In this document: piece after piece, positions 16,764-25,322 of the stretch | Position numbering within the stretch: the first letter of the stretch is position 1 | Layout of the letters: each line of letters opens with the position of its first letter | Source: Chryseobacterium sp. G0162 | GTDB taxonomy: Bacteria > Bacteroidota > Bacteroidia > Flavobacteriales > Weeksellaceae | DNA: 64,000 bases | Assembly (NCBI RefSeq): GCF_003815715.1 | Contig: NZ_CP033922.1 | Span: 4,512,001-4,576,000, forward strand | Direction: 5' to 3' | The notes under the pieces: model-generated | Seen by the model: only the letters and a program-made list of their open reading frames with translations | The model's database searches: none | Told to the model about the DNA's origin: nothing | Translations under genes and position numbers: made by a program

Positions 16764-18185
16764 ATGAAAACCTATAAATACGAAGCTTTTACAAGAATTA
16801 TTGAAGAACAGATCCGTCATGGAATTTTACAGAGTGGTGATAAGCTGCCATCTATCCGTGAAATAAAAGAAAGATACCATCAGAGTATAAGCTCAGTGCA
16901 AAGCGGTTTCGAATATTTAATGATTAAAGGTTTGATTGAAAGCCGCCCACGCTCAGGCTATTTTGTAGCTGAGAAAAGAGATGAGAATATTCCTGAGGCC
17001 AGAATGAAGCTTTCTCCTGTTATTCGTGATGAGGAATTTATGAAGAATATACTGCTGACTTCCAAAAGAATTTCAGAATCGAGTTCTTTCAATACAGCAA
17101 TACCTGATGATCTTTTGATTCCACAAAAACTGATTCTAAGAACCATGCAGGAAGTGATCCGGGAAAAAGGAGCTTCTCTGCTGAGATATTACCCTTCTAA
17201 TGGGCTTGAAGGACTGAGAAAACAGATCGCTAAGCAAATGGCAATATATGGCTGCAGTTTCAATTCTGATGAACTGATTATTACAGACGGTGCTTTGCAG
17301 GCGCTCACAATTGCATTAAGTTCTGTAACCAAGGCAGGTGATGTTGTTGCAGTAGATAGTCCGTGTGTATTTTCCATTTTGGAGGTTATTGCCAATCTGG
17401 ATTTGAAGGTTATTGAGATCCCTGTTCATTACCGAAGTGGCTTTGATACAGAATATTTCAGGAAAGTTTGTGCCGAAAATGAAATTCGGGCTCTTATCGT
17501 TACCCCGAATTTTCATAATCCAACCGGAATCAGGATGAGTGATGAAACCAAAAAGGATTTATTGGAAATCGCAGAAGATTATCAGGTGTGTATTATCGAA
17601 AACGATATGTATTCTGACCTTTATTTTGAGGAAAAGAGACCATCCAGTATTAAAAGTTTTGATGAAAAAGGAAGGGTAATGACCTATTCTTCATTTTCAA
17701 AGACATTGGCTCCCGGGATTCGGTTAGGCTGGCTGTGTGCCGGGCAATTTTATGCAAGAGCAGAAAGAGCAAAATTTGCCCTGGGTCGGTCAGTATCTCC
17801 TATTTATCAGGAGTTGATGCTGAGGCTTTTACAGGAGAATAGCTATGAAAGACATTTGCGATCATTTCGTAAAAAGCTCAATCAACAGGCTATTCAGTTA
17901 CTTGAAGTCCTGAGAAAATCATTTCCGGAAGGAGCCTATTTCCATAGACCTCAAGGTGGGTACAGTATTTGGGCACAAATGCCGGAAAACATGGATATGA
18001 AGAAATTTTATAAGTATTGTGAATCAAAGAATATTTTATTTACACCTGGAAGCATATTTTCCCTTAGCGATAGATACGATCATCACTTCAGAGTGGTTTT
18101 TGCAGAAAGAATAACTCCTGAAAGTCTTCATCTATTAAATAGAACGGGAATGAAAGCTTGTGAATTTATTCTAAGTGGAAACTAA
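16764..18185 (+). CDS. MocR-type regulator: GntR helix-turn-helix fused to class I aminotransferase domain
   Basis: A 473-residue fusion. Residues 1-75 form a GntR winged helix (SGDKLPSIREIKERY... then SRPRSGYFV). Residues from about 110 onward are a fold-type I PLP domain, with TDGALQAL, the TPNFHNPTGIRM motif, END-M-Y-S-D-L-Y and the PLP lysine region SSFSKTLAPGIRLGW. MocR proteins sense PLP-linked ligands and regulate transport, vitamin B6 or amino-acid genes. I chose the ATG at 16764 over a TTG nine codons earlier. The promoter carries a direct-repeat operator. Confidence 0.92.
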   Translation: MKTYKYEAFTRIIEEQIRHGILQSGDKLPSIREIKERYHQSISSVQSGFEYLMIKGLIESRPRSGYFVAEKRDENIPEARMKLSPVIRDEEFMKNILLTSKRISESSSFNTAIPDDLLIPQKLILRTMQEVIREKGASLLRYYPSNGLEGLRKQIAKQMAIYGCSFNSDELIITDGALQALTIALSSVTKAGDVVAVDSPCVFSILEVIANLDLKVIEIPVHYRSGFDTEYFRKVCAENEIRALIVTPNFHNPTGIRMSDETKKDLLEIAEDYQVCIIENDMYSDLYFEEKRPSSIKSFDEKGRVMTYSSFSKTLAPGIRLGWLCAGQFYARAERAKFALGRSVSPIYQELMLRLLQENSYERHLRSFRKKLNQQAIQLLEVLRKSFPEGAYFHRPQGGYSIWAQMPENMDMKKFYKYCESKNILFTPGSIFSLSDRYDHHFRVVFAERITPESLHLLNRTGMKACEFILSGN

Positions 18186-18243
18186 GGCGGAGACGATTTA
18201 TTAAAAGAGAAAACTATTTTTCGGGGAGATTGAGATCCATATT

Positions 18244-19728
18244 TTATTTAGTCAGATATTTGATATTCTTGTTCTTATCAACTTCTAATTGAGGAATTGT
18301 ATCCGTTGTAGGAAAAGAAAAGCCATCGATCCATTTTTCTTTCTTAAGATCAATATCTTCACCGCCTATCATATGTTTCTGAAAGAAATAAGAGATATCC
18401 TGCTCCAGATATTTCTGAACAAGGTCAAGGAAAAACTCATCCGTAAACTTTACACTCTTCTCAGTACAGGTTTTCAGAAGCTCCCGCATCAGGTCGTCTA
18501 GAGATTTTTGGTAATTGGTTTTCAACATAATTTGATTATCCAGCCAGAAGGCAAAAATAGCCCCTCGTCTATAGGGAACCTTTTCTATATTTCTACTTTT
18601 CCAGAAGTCATCTTTTATTTTGTAATTAGGAATGTTTTTTTCAGGATTCTTCCAATGGCTTTTAATGATTTCGGTGTTAAAAAGCTTTTGCCATTCCTCC
18701 ATTGAGATATCTTTTATTCTCAATCTGTTTTTGTAGGTGTAATAATCAGTAAAACCTTCACTGAACCAATAATTGAGCTCTTCGTGCTTATTTTGAATTT
18801 TATTTCCAATCCATTCATGCATTAATTCATGATGAAAAAGGTACAGGTATGAATTCTTGTTATTGAAAGGATTATTGGTTCCCTGGATCATAAATGCATT
18901 TTTAATAGCAGAACCTGTAGTACTGTATCCTTTATACAGGCTGTCTTTTTGGGAAACAGTGGGTGTCATGGTAATGGTAAAGTAATCCTGATCGTAGTCT
19001 TGCCAGAAATCCCTTTGAGATTGTACGGCTTTCTTAAGATTGGAAAATAAAAAATCATCTGTAAAACCGTTGTTCCATTCGCCCCTCAAGGCAAAATAAA
19101 TAGGTTTATCATGTACTTTAAAATTGTAAAACCTGTAATCACCACCTATAAAAAGAGAGTTATAAAAGCCGTCCCAAAGAGTTGTTTTGATTTTCTGTTT
19201 GTGAATTTGAGAGGCAAAATTATTATGAAGTTTAAACTTTTCCGGAAAATTGATCCATTCAACAGAGAATTCAAATTCTACCTCATCAGGCGTTTTCGTG
19301 AAAGAGAATGGAACCATGAAAAGATTCTTTCCTAAAACATGAAAGAACGTGTTATTGATTCTTGGGCGGTTGAATATCTTATAATTAGGATCTGTAAAAT
19401 CTTGCTTGATGTGATAAATTAGGGAAAATTCAGTTCCTTTTTTCTTTTGGATCTTAATCTTATTGCTTTCAGGGGTAATTTCAAAGGTAATATCAGGGTT
19501 TTCTTCCTTTACTATTGCCAGGTTTTTAAAAAGGTCTTTCTCGCCCCAGCTTTCATTAGCATAATAAAAGGATAAAGTATCAGACGCTTTTTTCAACTTA
19601 TAATCTACCCGTACTTTTAAACCATTCTTTGCAAGGTTTCCATCATAATAAACTTTATAGCTAATCTTGTTTTGTGAAAAGGCAAATAATGGCAATATAA
19701 GCGTTAGGAAAAATATTTTTCTGAACAT
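18244..19728 (-). CDS. Secreted M1-like metallopeptidase
   Basis: A 494-residue protein with a cleavable signal peptide ending in LFAFSQ. The gluzincin zinc site is HHELMHEWIGN (HExxH) and the third ligand is the Glu in W-F-S-E-G-F-T-D-Y-Y, 22-23 residues later, as in M1 aminopeptidases and M61 relatives. The N-terminal half is beta-rich. The family exopeptidase motif G-x-M-E-N is not evident, so the exact specificity is open. Convergent with the MocR gene; no operon partners. Confidence 0.87.
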   Translation of the reverse strand: MFRKIFFLTLILPLFAFSQNKISYKVYYDGNLAKNGLKVRVDYKLKKASDTLSFYYANESWGEKDLFKNLAIVKEENPDITFEITPESNKIKIQKKKGTEFSLIYHIKQDFTDPNYKIFNRPRINNTFFHVLGKNLFMVPFSFTKTPDEVEFEFSVEWINFPEKFKLHNNFASQIHKQKIKTTLWDGFYNSLFIGGDYRFYNFKVHDKPIYFALRGEWNNGFTDDFLFSNLKKAVQSQRDFWQDYDQDYFTITMTPTVSQKDSLYKGYSTTGSAIKNAFMIQGTNNPFNNKNSYLYLFHHELMHEWIGNKIQNKHEELNYWFSEGFTDYYTYKNRLRIKDISMEEWQKLFNTEIIKSHWKNPEKNIPNYKIKDDFWKSRNIEKVPYRRGAIFAFWLDNQIMLKTNYQKSLDDLMRELLKTCTEKSVKFTDEFFLDLVQKYLEQDISYFFQKHMIGGEDIDLKKEKWIDGFSFPTTDTIPQLEVDKNKNIKYLTK

Positions 19729-20066
19729 GGATTAAGTCGTTTTTTCCAAATTTAATATAAATATCCAAAACAGAAGACAATCCATGATGTGTTTTGAAAA
19801 AATAAGGCAAGTGCTAAACTTTTTAAATTTTGTTGTCATTATAATTAACATTTTGAAGAAAAACGAAGGAAAGAATTGTGGGAGATATTTGACTTACCAA
19901 GGATTTCAAGAGGTTTTTTATGAGAATTGAAGGTCAAAAATCGATAAAAATCGGTTCAAGGGTAGAAATATGTTAAAAATTCAGTGATTTTGCCCAAACT
20001 TTTTTCTTTGCTACTAGGCTGGAATCACCATAAAACCTATATTTGCAGCCTAAATTTTTAAATATA
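19729..20066. other. Intergenic region with the histone-H1-like gene promoter
   Basis: A TATATTTG -7 box lies at 20038-20045, 21 bases before the ATG of the downstream gene. No further feature was found in these 338 bases. Confidence 0.5.
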
Positions 20067-20243
20067 ATGAAAGAACTAATTGAAAAAATCAACGCAGAAT
20101 TTGAAGCGTTCACAACTGAGGCAAACCAACAAGCGGAAAAAGGAAACAAAGCAGCTGGTACAAGAGCTCGTAAATCAGCTTTAGAACTAAGCAAATTGTT
20201 CAAGGATTTCAGAAAAGTTTCTGTAGAAGAATCTAAGAAGTAA
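20067..20243 (+). CDS. Histone H1-like DNA-binding protein
   Basis: A 58-residue Lys-rich helical protein. It contains the family core K-G-N-K-A-A-G-T-R-A-R-K-S-A-L-E-L and ends with F-R-K-V-S-V-E-E-S-K-K. Similar Hc1-like proteins are present in most Bacteroidota and are thought to bind and organise DNA. I chose the ATG at 20067; a longer reading from a TTG would run through the -7 box. It is followed by a strong terminator. Confidence 0.92.
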   Translation: MKELIEKINAEFEAFTTEANQQAEKGNKAAGTRARKSALELSKLFKDFRKVSVEESKK

Positions 20244-20244
20244 T

Positions 20245-20421
20245 TCAACCTTTAGCCGGCTTTTGTAGCCGGTTTTTTTTTACCCATATCGCAATCAGTT
20301 TCTCAGGATTACCATGATTTCTCAAAGCGTCAAAAGTTCCGATCTTAAATGAATTTGAAAAGCCGAAAATAAATTCATGTCTATTGATTTCGTTTTTAGC
20401 CTCAAATATTAAATTTTTCAT
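20245..20421 (-). CDS. Small hypothetical protein, 58 residues, partly encoded by a terminator
   Basis: A complete ATG-to-TGA frame convergent with the histone-like gene. The product starts MKNLIFEAKNEI and has a balanced amino-acid mix (RHEFIFGFSNSF, HGNPEKLIAIW) that looks protein-coding rather than random. Its last ten codons lie inside the terminator hairpin of the opposite gene, giving a basic tail. I do not recognise it. It might be a genuine small gene or a truncated remnant whose original end was lost. Confidence 0.5.
   Translation of the reverse strand: MKNLIFEAKNEINRHEFIFGFSNSFKIGTFDALRNHGNPEKLIAIWVKKNRLQKPAKG
20255..20281 (+). terminator. Terminator of the histone-H1-like gene
   Basis: GCCGGC and GCCGG form a stem with a short loop, followed by a run of nine T. 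It ends the transcript of 20067-20243. Confidence 0.88.
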
Positions 20422-20478
20422 TGTAGAATGGTTATCATCTGTATAATTTGTATTTTAGAAATATCAATTACACAAAAT

Positions 20479-21636
20479 ATGATGAAATATTCTTATTTAC
20501 TGTTTATTCTGTTTTTTAATCTTTTTTCAGCCCAAAAGCTTCAGGTTGTAGATTCTGAAAATGGAAAACCGATTCCTAATGCAAGAATTCTTTTGCATAA
20601 TCAGATTGTTTATACTAATGAAGAGGGGCTGGCACCCGTGGATCAAAGTTCAGTAAACTTTGAAATTTCAGCATCGGGATTTCAAAAGGTGACTATTCAG
20701 GAATTTTATTCTCCGGTAAAGCTGAAAAGAGGCTATAAAAAAATTGATGAAGTAAAACTCATAAAAGCAGATCTGAAGCAGATCTTTGAAGACGTTGCCA
20801 GCCATTACAAAAAAAGATATTATAATGAACCCTCCCTTTATGATGTTACTTATAAAGAAAAAAGGATTGATAATAACCAAATCCATTTTTTAGTTATTGC
20901 AGAAACAAAATTATGGAGTAAAACTAATTTTTACAATCGTAATAAATCTTTTGATAACAACCTCCAGATGCAGCTGAATAATGTAAAATACTTTAAAGAT
21001 CTAAAATCAGACAGCATGTTTGTAAAGGGAATCAAGAAATTCTCTGATGAATATATGGGAAATTATTTCTTTAATTTTGAGTTAAACAGGGCTTTGGCCC
21101 ATGTAAAAAATAAGGCATCTAAATATTCCGGATGGATATTTTTCGAACAGGGGGATGAGCAATTCATCACATTTAACATTAAGTCAGGATTAGGAATTGA
21201 GATGGAGGGAGAATTGAAATATAATAAAGCGGATAAAGTGATTACTTATTTTGAAATTCGTTATTTACAGGATCAATATCCAATTGTTAAAAGAAGAACT
21301 GGTGAAGGGGAAGAGTTTGATTATCAATTGGGAAATGCAATACTTGTTTTTGATTTTTACAAAAATGCAGGCGTGTATGTTCCTGCTATGAGCAAGATTG
21401 AAGGCAACAAATATGTTGCTTATTATAAAGGAGTTAAACATGAACGGAAAATCAGCAGAGAACTTATTTACAATACCTTTAAGAAATCCGATGAGGGATT
21501 AACCCCTAGAGTAGATTTTAAGAAAGATATCTGGGAGAATACTTCGGTAAAGGAAAATAAAAATAATACCATTTTATTGACCACGGAAGAACAAGCTTTT
21601 GTGAACAGAAAGCTCCCTGACTTCAGATCAAAATAA
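20479..21636 (+). CDS. Secreted protein with carboxypeptidase-regulatory-like domain
   Basis: A 385-residue exported protein. The signal peptide (MMKYSYLLFILFFNLFSAQ) fixes the start at 20479 or the next ATG at 20482; the longer frame begins 17 codons earlier and lacks sense. Residues about 20-90 match a CarboxypepD_reg-like beta sandwich (V-D-S-E-N-G-K-P-I-P-N-A-R-I). The remainder is strand-rich and of unknown function, as in many Bacteroidota surface or periplasmic proteins without a TonB barrel. No clear partner genes. Confidence 0.8.
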   Translation: MMKYSYLLFILFFNLFSAQKLQVVDSENGKPIPNARILLHNQIVYTNEEGLAPVDQSSVNFEISASGFQKVTIQEFYSPVKLKRGYKKIDEVKLIKADLKQIFEDVASHYKKRYYNEPSLYDVTYKEKRIDNNQIHFLVIAETKLWSKTNFYNRNKSFDNNLQMQLNNVKYFKDLKSDSMFVKGIKKFSDEYMGNYFFNFELNRALAHVKNKASKYSGWIFFEQGDEQFITFNIKSGLGIEMEGELKYNKADKVITYFEIRYLQDQYPIVKRRTGEGEEFDYQLGNAILVFDFYKNAGVYVPAMSKIEGNKYVAYYKGVKHERKISRELIYNTFKKSDEGLTPRVDFKKDIWENTSVKENKNNTILLTTEEQAFVNRKLPDFRSK

Positions 21637-21791
21637 ACAGGAACTGTCATGTTATTAAATTAATACATTAGGGTAATATTTTCATTTTTCTTCAAAAATG
21701 GAGCTGAATGCTGATGTCTAAAGACTTTTTTACTGTAATTCCTTTATCATCTCCACAATTTCCTTTATCTTTAATGCAATCAATATACATT

Positions 21792-23363
21792 ATGAGGATA
21801 AATAGATTTTTTGCAGTACCGGCTGTCATGTTGGCTGCCCAATTTTCATGGGCTCAGGTAAAGGTAGACCCAAAAGAAAACCTTAACCCAATCATAAAAA
21901 GCATTGTAGATGAAGTGAATAACAATTCCCAGCTTGAAGGGATGGCGTATGAGCTTCTGGATGGGATAGGACCACGTCTTGTGGGAACTCCGGAAATGCT
22001 TGCTGCGAATGAGTGGAGTGCTGAAAAGCTACGCTCATGGGGAATTGATGCCAACCTTCAGCAGTTTGGAACCTGGAAAGGATGGCAGAGAGGAACTACC
22101 CATGTTGATATGGTGTTTCCAAGGACTAAATCTTTGACAGCTACTCAGCTGGCGTGGAGTCCTGCTACTAAAAAAGCAGTTGAAGCGGAGGTAATTATTC
22201 TTCCAAGAGTGTCTTCTAAGGCAGAATTTGATAAATGGCTTCCCGCTGTAAAAGGAAAGATTGTGCTGATGGCCCAATATCAGAAGATAGGACGTTCTGA
22301 TGAGCAGATCAAGGAGTTTGCAACCCCTGAACTTTATGAAAAACTTAAGGCAGAAAAAGATCAGGCAACCAAGGACTTTGCAGCTTATGTAAAGAACATT
22401 GGATATGATAATAATACTCTTCCTCAAGCATTAGAAAATGCAGGTGCGGTTGGAATTGCCATTTCAAACTGGACCGGGATTATGGGTGCAAACAGGATCT
22501 TCGGAGCCAAAACATCCAAAATTCCAATGATTGATATTGATGTGGAAGATTATGGGATGCTTTACAGAATGGCAGAGAAAGGAGCTCAGCCTAAAATTAA
22601 AATCGATGCTCAGTCGAAAGTCCTTCCCGATGCGAAAAGCTTTAATACCATCGGTATGATTAAAGGGAAAGAAAAACCGGATGAGTATGTCATTCTATCT
22701 GCTCACCTTGATTCTTGGGATGGAGCTCAGGGAGCCACAGACAACGGAACAGGTACATTGACGATGCTTGAAACCATGAGAATTCTTAAAAAATACTATC
22801 CTAATAACAAAAGGACAATTGTGATCGGACTTTGGGGAAGTGAAGAACAAGGATTGAATGGTTCAAGAGGCTTTGTAGTAGATAATCCTCAGATTATAAA
22901 AGGAACACAGGCAGCATTTAATCAGGATAATGGTACCGGACGTGTCATCAATATCAGTGGCCAGGGATTTGTGAAAGCTTATGATTATATCGGAAAGTGG
23001 CTTGATGGAGTTCCAAAAGCAGTAAGAACCCACATTAAGACTGATTTTCCCGGAATGCCTGGTGGTGGCGGATCAGACCATGCTTCATTCGTAGCAGCTG
23101 GAGTACCCGGATTTTCGCTAAGTTCCTTGAATTGGGGCTATTTTGGATATACATGGCATACGACAAAAGATACCTATGACAAAATCGTTTTTGATGAGGT
23201 GAAAAATAATGTGATCTTAACAGCAGCATTAGCTTATATGGCGTCTGAAGATCCTGAATTCACCAATAGAGAAAAAAGAGTAATGCCTAAAGATGATAAA
23301 GGAAACCTGGTACAATGGCCGGAAGTAAAAGAACCTAAAAGAAGCTCTAAAGATTATAAATAA
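21792..23363 (+). CDS. Secreted M28-family zinc peptidase
   Basis: A 524-residue exported protein. The signal peptide begins MRINRFFAVPAVMLAAQFSW and fixes the start at 21792, 28 codons inside the longest frame. A PA-like insert (about 130-270) precedes the M28 catalytic domain. Metal and catalytic residues are visible: SAHLDSWDGAQGATDNGTG (His, Asp), WGSEEQGLNGS (Glu pair), QDNGTGR (Asp) and the late W-H-T-T-K-D-T-Y-D (His). It should remove N-terminal amino acids or dipeptides from peptides in the periplasm or outside. It is a single gene followed by a terminator. Confidence 0.92.
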   Translation: MRINRFFAVPAVMLAAQFSWAQVKVDPKENLNPIIKSIVDEVNNNSQLEGMAYELLDGIGPRLVGTPEMLAANEWSAEKLRSWGIDANLQQFGTWKGWQRGTTHVDMVFPRTKSLTATQLAWSPATKKAVEAEVIILPRVSSKAEFDKWLPAVKGKIVLMAQYQKIGRSDEQIKEFATPELYEKLKAEKDQATKDFAAYVKNIGYDNNTLPQALENAGAVGIAISNWTGIMGANRIFGAKTSKIPMIDIDVEDYGMLYRMAEKGAQPKIKIDAQSKVLPDAKSFNTIGMIKGKEKPDEYVILSAHLDSWDGAQGATDNGTGTLTMLETMRILKKYYPNNKRTIVIGLWGSEEQGLNGSRGFVVDNPQIIKGTQAAFNQDNGTGRVINISGQGFVKAYDYIGKWLDGVPKAVRTHIKTDFPGMPGGGGSDHASFVAAGVPGFSLSSLNWGYFGYTWHTTKDTYDKIVFDEVKNNVILTAALAYMASEDPEFTNREKRVMPKDDKGNLVQWPEVKEPKRSSKDYK

Positions 23364-23401
23364 TAAAAGATTCTATATACATAGAATTACTTGAATGAAA
23401 G

Positions 23402-23430
23402 AGGTTGCCTGCAAAGGTGACCTTTTTTAT
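23402..23430 (+). terminator. Terminator of the M28 peptidase gene
   Basis: Eight-pair stem with two wobbles (23402-23409 with 23416-23423), followed by six T. Confidence 0.65.
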
Positions 23431-23495
23431 TGTTTCACGTCGTTCATTTTTGAAATACAATAGATATTGCCATTTTAGAGCAGATGATTTCTTTG

Positions 23496-23535
23496 TTTTG
23501 TACAATATTTTTGTTTTTTGTACATATTTTACGTG
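23496..23535 (+). promoter_or_regulatory. Near-perfect 20-base tandem repeat upstream of the effector locus
   Basis: TTTTGTACA occurs at 23496-23504 and 23516-23524, each followed by an A/T block with ATATTTT. The first copy overlaps a TATTTTTG box (23506-23513). It lies about 95 bases ahead of the LysM gene and could be a duplicated promoter or an activator site. Confidence 0.4.
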
Positions 23536-23629
23536 AAAATATGCAATAAAAAAACATGTAAATACAAAAAGATGTAAAGTGTGGATTTTTAATTTTAAAA
23601 ACTTTTTAGAATTAAAAACACACAACATT

Positions 23630-24760
23630 ATGAAAAAAAATATTTCAGATCGGAAAGATCCGATTCATACGACTGACCCTATAAACAAGCAAAATTTTTA
23701 TGTTGTAAAGTCTGGAGAGACGCTGGAAAGCATTGCTTTGGATCTTATGCTTGAAAATCCCCGGTATCTTCTGGAATATCATAATCAGCGCTGTAGTTTT
23801 CTGGATATGATTCCTGAGAACGGAAGATTAAGATGGATGCAAAAACTTTATATTCCAAGTCCGGAAGACATTCTTGAAATAAATACAATTATACAGGAAC
23901 GGGGAGAAAGTGTATATAAGTCATTTTCTAAAGGAAAAATTCCCTTCAATGCTGAGGCGGTTTCCGGAGTATATAAGGTCAGGCAAACCGAAAGTGATGA
24001 TGGAATACTGAAGAGTGAATATGCTTATTCAATCTATTGTAATTATATAAAAGAAGAGGAAAAGGGATATCGTATTCATTTTTCAATGAGTGATTTTACT
24101 AAAGATGGTGAAGAGCTGGAACAGAAGATCAACAGTCTGGCTTCAGCGTTTGTGAAAATTATTTATCCGGTAACATTCATTATAGATCGTTCTGGAAAAT
24201 TGGTAGCTGCAGAAACTCATAAAGAGATCCGGCATATAATAAATGAAATTGAAGCATTAAAAAAATATCATCAAGGCTCTTATGCATCGCGGCATATCAA
24301 TCAGATGAAAGATAAAATGGCTCACCCAAAGGTTATTTTTAGCAGTTTGAAAACTATATTACCCGTACAGTTTATTTTCAGTTCTTTTTATCAGACTCAT
24401 TATAATATACAAGGCTTTTCAGTTCCATATACAGATGAATTTTCATGGCTGGCTCCAGCTTCTCCTATCAGGATGGAAATAATCAATCAAACCTTATCAG
24501 AAGAAAAATCCGGATGTATAGAAGTAGTACAGACAGGGAAATCTGTGGATTACCGGACGGTTGAAGAATTGTACGATACGGATTGGGAATATGATGAGTT
24601 GGAAAAACCTCATTCAAAATCACTGATTGCAAGCCATTCGGCAATGTATACATTAAAGGCTGCTGATTTTTCTATACAGAAAATAAAAGCAGGGTTTCAT
24701 ATTCAGATGGCCGATTATGAGAAGTCCATGACTTTTGAGCTAGAAAAATTAGCAGGATAA
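23630..24760 (+). CDS. LysM-domain protein, first gene of the effector locus
   Basis: A 376-residue protein with no signal peptide. A LysM motif is at about residues 24-75 (F-Y-V-V-K-S-G-E-T-L-E-S-I-A, with LYIPSPEDI at its end); the rest (about 95-376) is not recognised. In contractile injection systems and type VI systems of Bacteroidota, LysM proteins often act as adaptors joining spike, tube or baseplate parts. The ATG at 23630 is preferred to an upstream start in a Phe/Leu-rich stretch. The PAAR-like gene follows 37 bases later, and the four genes run in the same direction. Confidence 0.8.
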   Translation: MKKNISDRKDPIHTTDPINKQNFYVVKSGETLESIALDLMLENPRYLLEYHNQRCSFLDMIPENGRLRWMQKLYIPSPEDILEINTIIQERGESVYKSFSKGKIPFNAEAVSGVYKVRQTESDDGILKSEYAYSIYCNYIKEEEKGYRIHFSMSDFTKDGEELEQKINSLASAFVKIIYPVTFIIDRSGKLVAAETHKEIRHIINEIEALKKYHQGSYASRHINQMKDKMAHPKVIFSSLKTILPVQFIFSSFYQTHYNIQGFSVPYTDEFSWLAPASPIRMEIINQTLSEEKSGCIEVVQTGKSVDYRTVEELYDTDWEYDELEKPHSKSLIASHSAMYTLKAADFSIQKIKAGFHIQMADYEKSMTFELEKLAG

Positions 24761-24797
24761 TTAAAAAAACACAATTGAACCCACACAACACAAAAAA

Positions 24798-25301
24798 ATG
24801 TCAGAAAATTTATCAACACACAACGGAAAGCATTTTGTCATCCAAAAAGGCAAAGCCAGCTGCAATCAGGGAGATGTGTTCCCTCAGTTTAAGGTAAATT
24901 CCCATCAAAAGCATTACTGGAACCAACAAGACATTACAGCAGATTATCTTGCGGTAACAGAAGAAGATATACACTTCAATCCTGCCGGGTCAAGTTTCGG
25001 AAAATGCAGATTAAAACCCACATCTGGCGGATATTTACCCTGTGCGTATGTCCCTGCCGGAAAATGGCAAAAGACTTATGAAAAGGTAAAGATTATGGGG
25101 AAAAGCTGCCTTTCTGAAATCTCCGAACTGATGTGCAGTACTGGAGGAATGATTACTGTGAAGGAACATGGCCAGACTTCTACTATGAACAGGCAAGGTA
25201 TAACCCTGGCTGATCCCCAAAGTTACCATCTTATTAATCCGTTTATGGATTTAAAAGAATCTCAGGCAGAACTGGAAGAACCCGATCCGATTTATGAATA
25301 A
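24798..25301 (+). CDS. DUF4280-type PAAR-like protein
   Basis: A 167-residue protein without signal peptide. It shows the pattern of DUF4280/PAAR-like proteins: an early V-I-Q-K-G-K-A-S-C-N-Q-G-D segment, several Cys (C-R-L-K-P, L-P-C-A-Y-V-P-A-G-K-W, K-S-C-L-S-E, M-C-S-T-G-G-M-I-T) and an ending after the T-G-G-x-I-x-V strand. Such proteins are thought to cap the spike of contractile injection machines and carry effectors. The position immediately before a peptidoglycan-hydrolase effector (21 bases) fits that role. I saw no sheath, tube or baseplate gene in the window, so the machine would be encoded elsewhere. Confidence 0.85.
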   Translation: MSENLSTHNGKHFVIQKGKASCNQGDVFPQFKVNSHQKHYWNQQDITADYLAVTEEDIHFNPAGSSFGKCRLKPTSGGYLPCAYVPAGKWQKTYEKVKIMGKSCLSEISELMCSTGGMITVKEHGQTSTMNRQGITLADPQSYHLINPFMDLKESQAELEEPDPIYE

Positions 25302-25322
25302 AACATTTCAAAACTAACAAGT

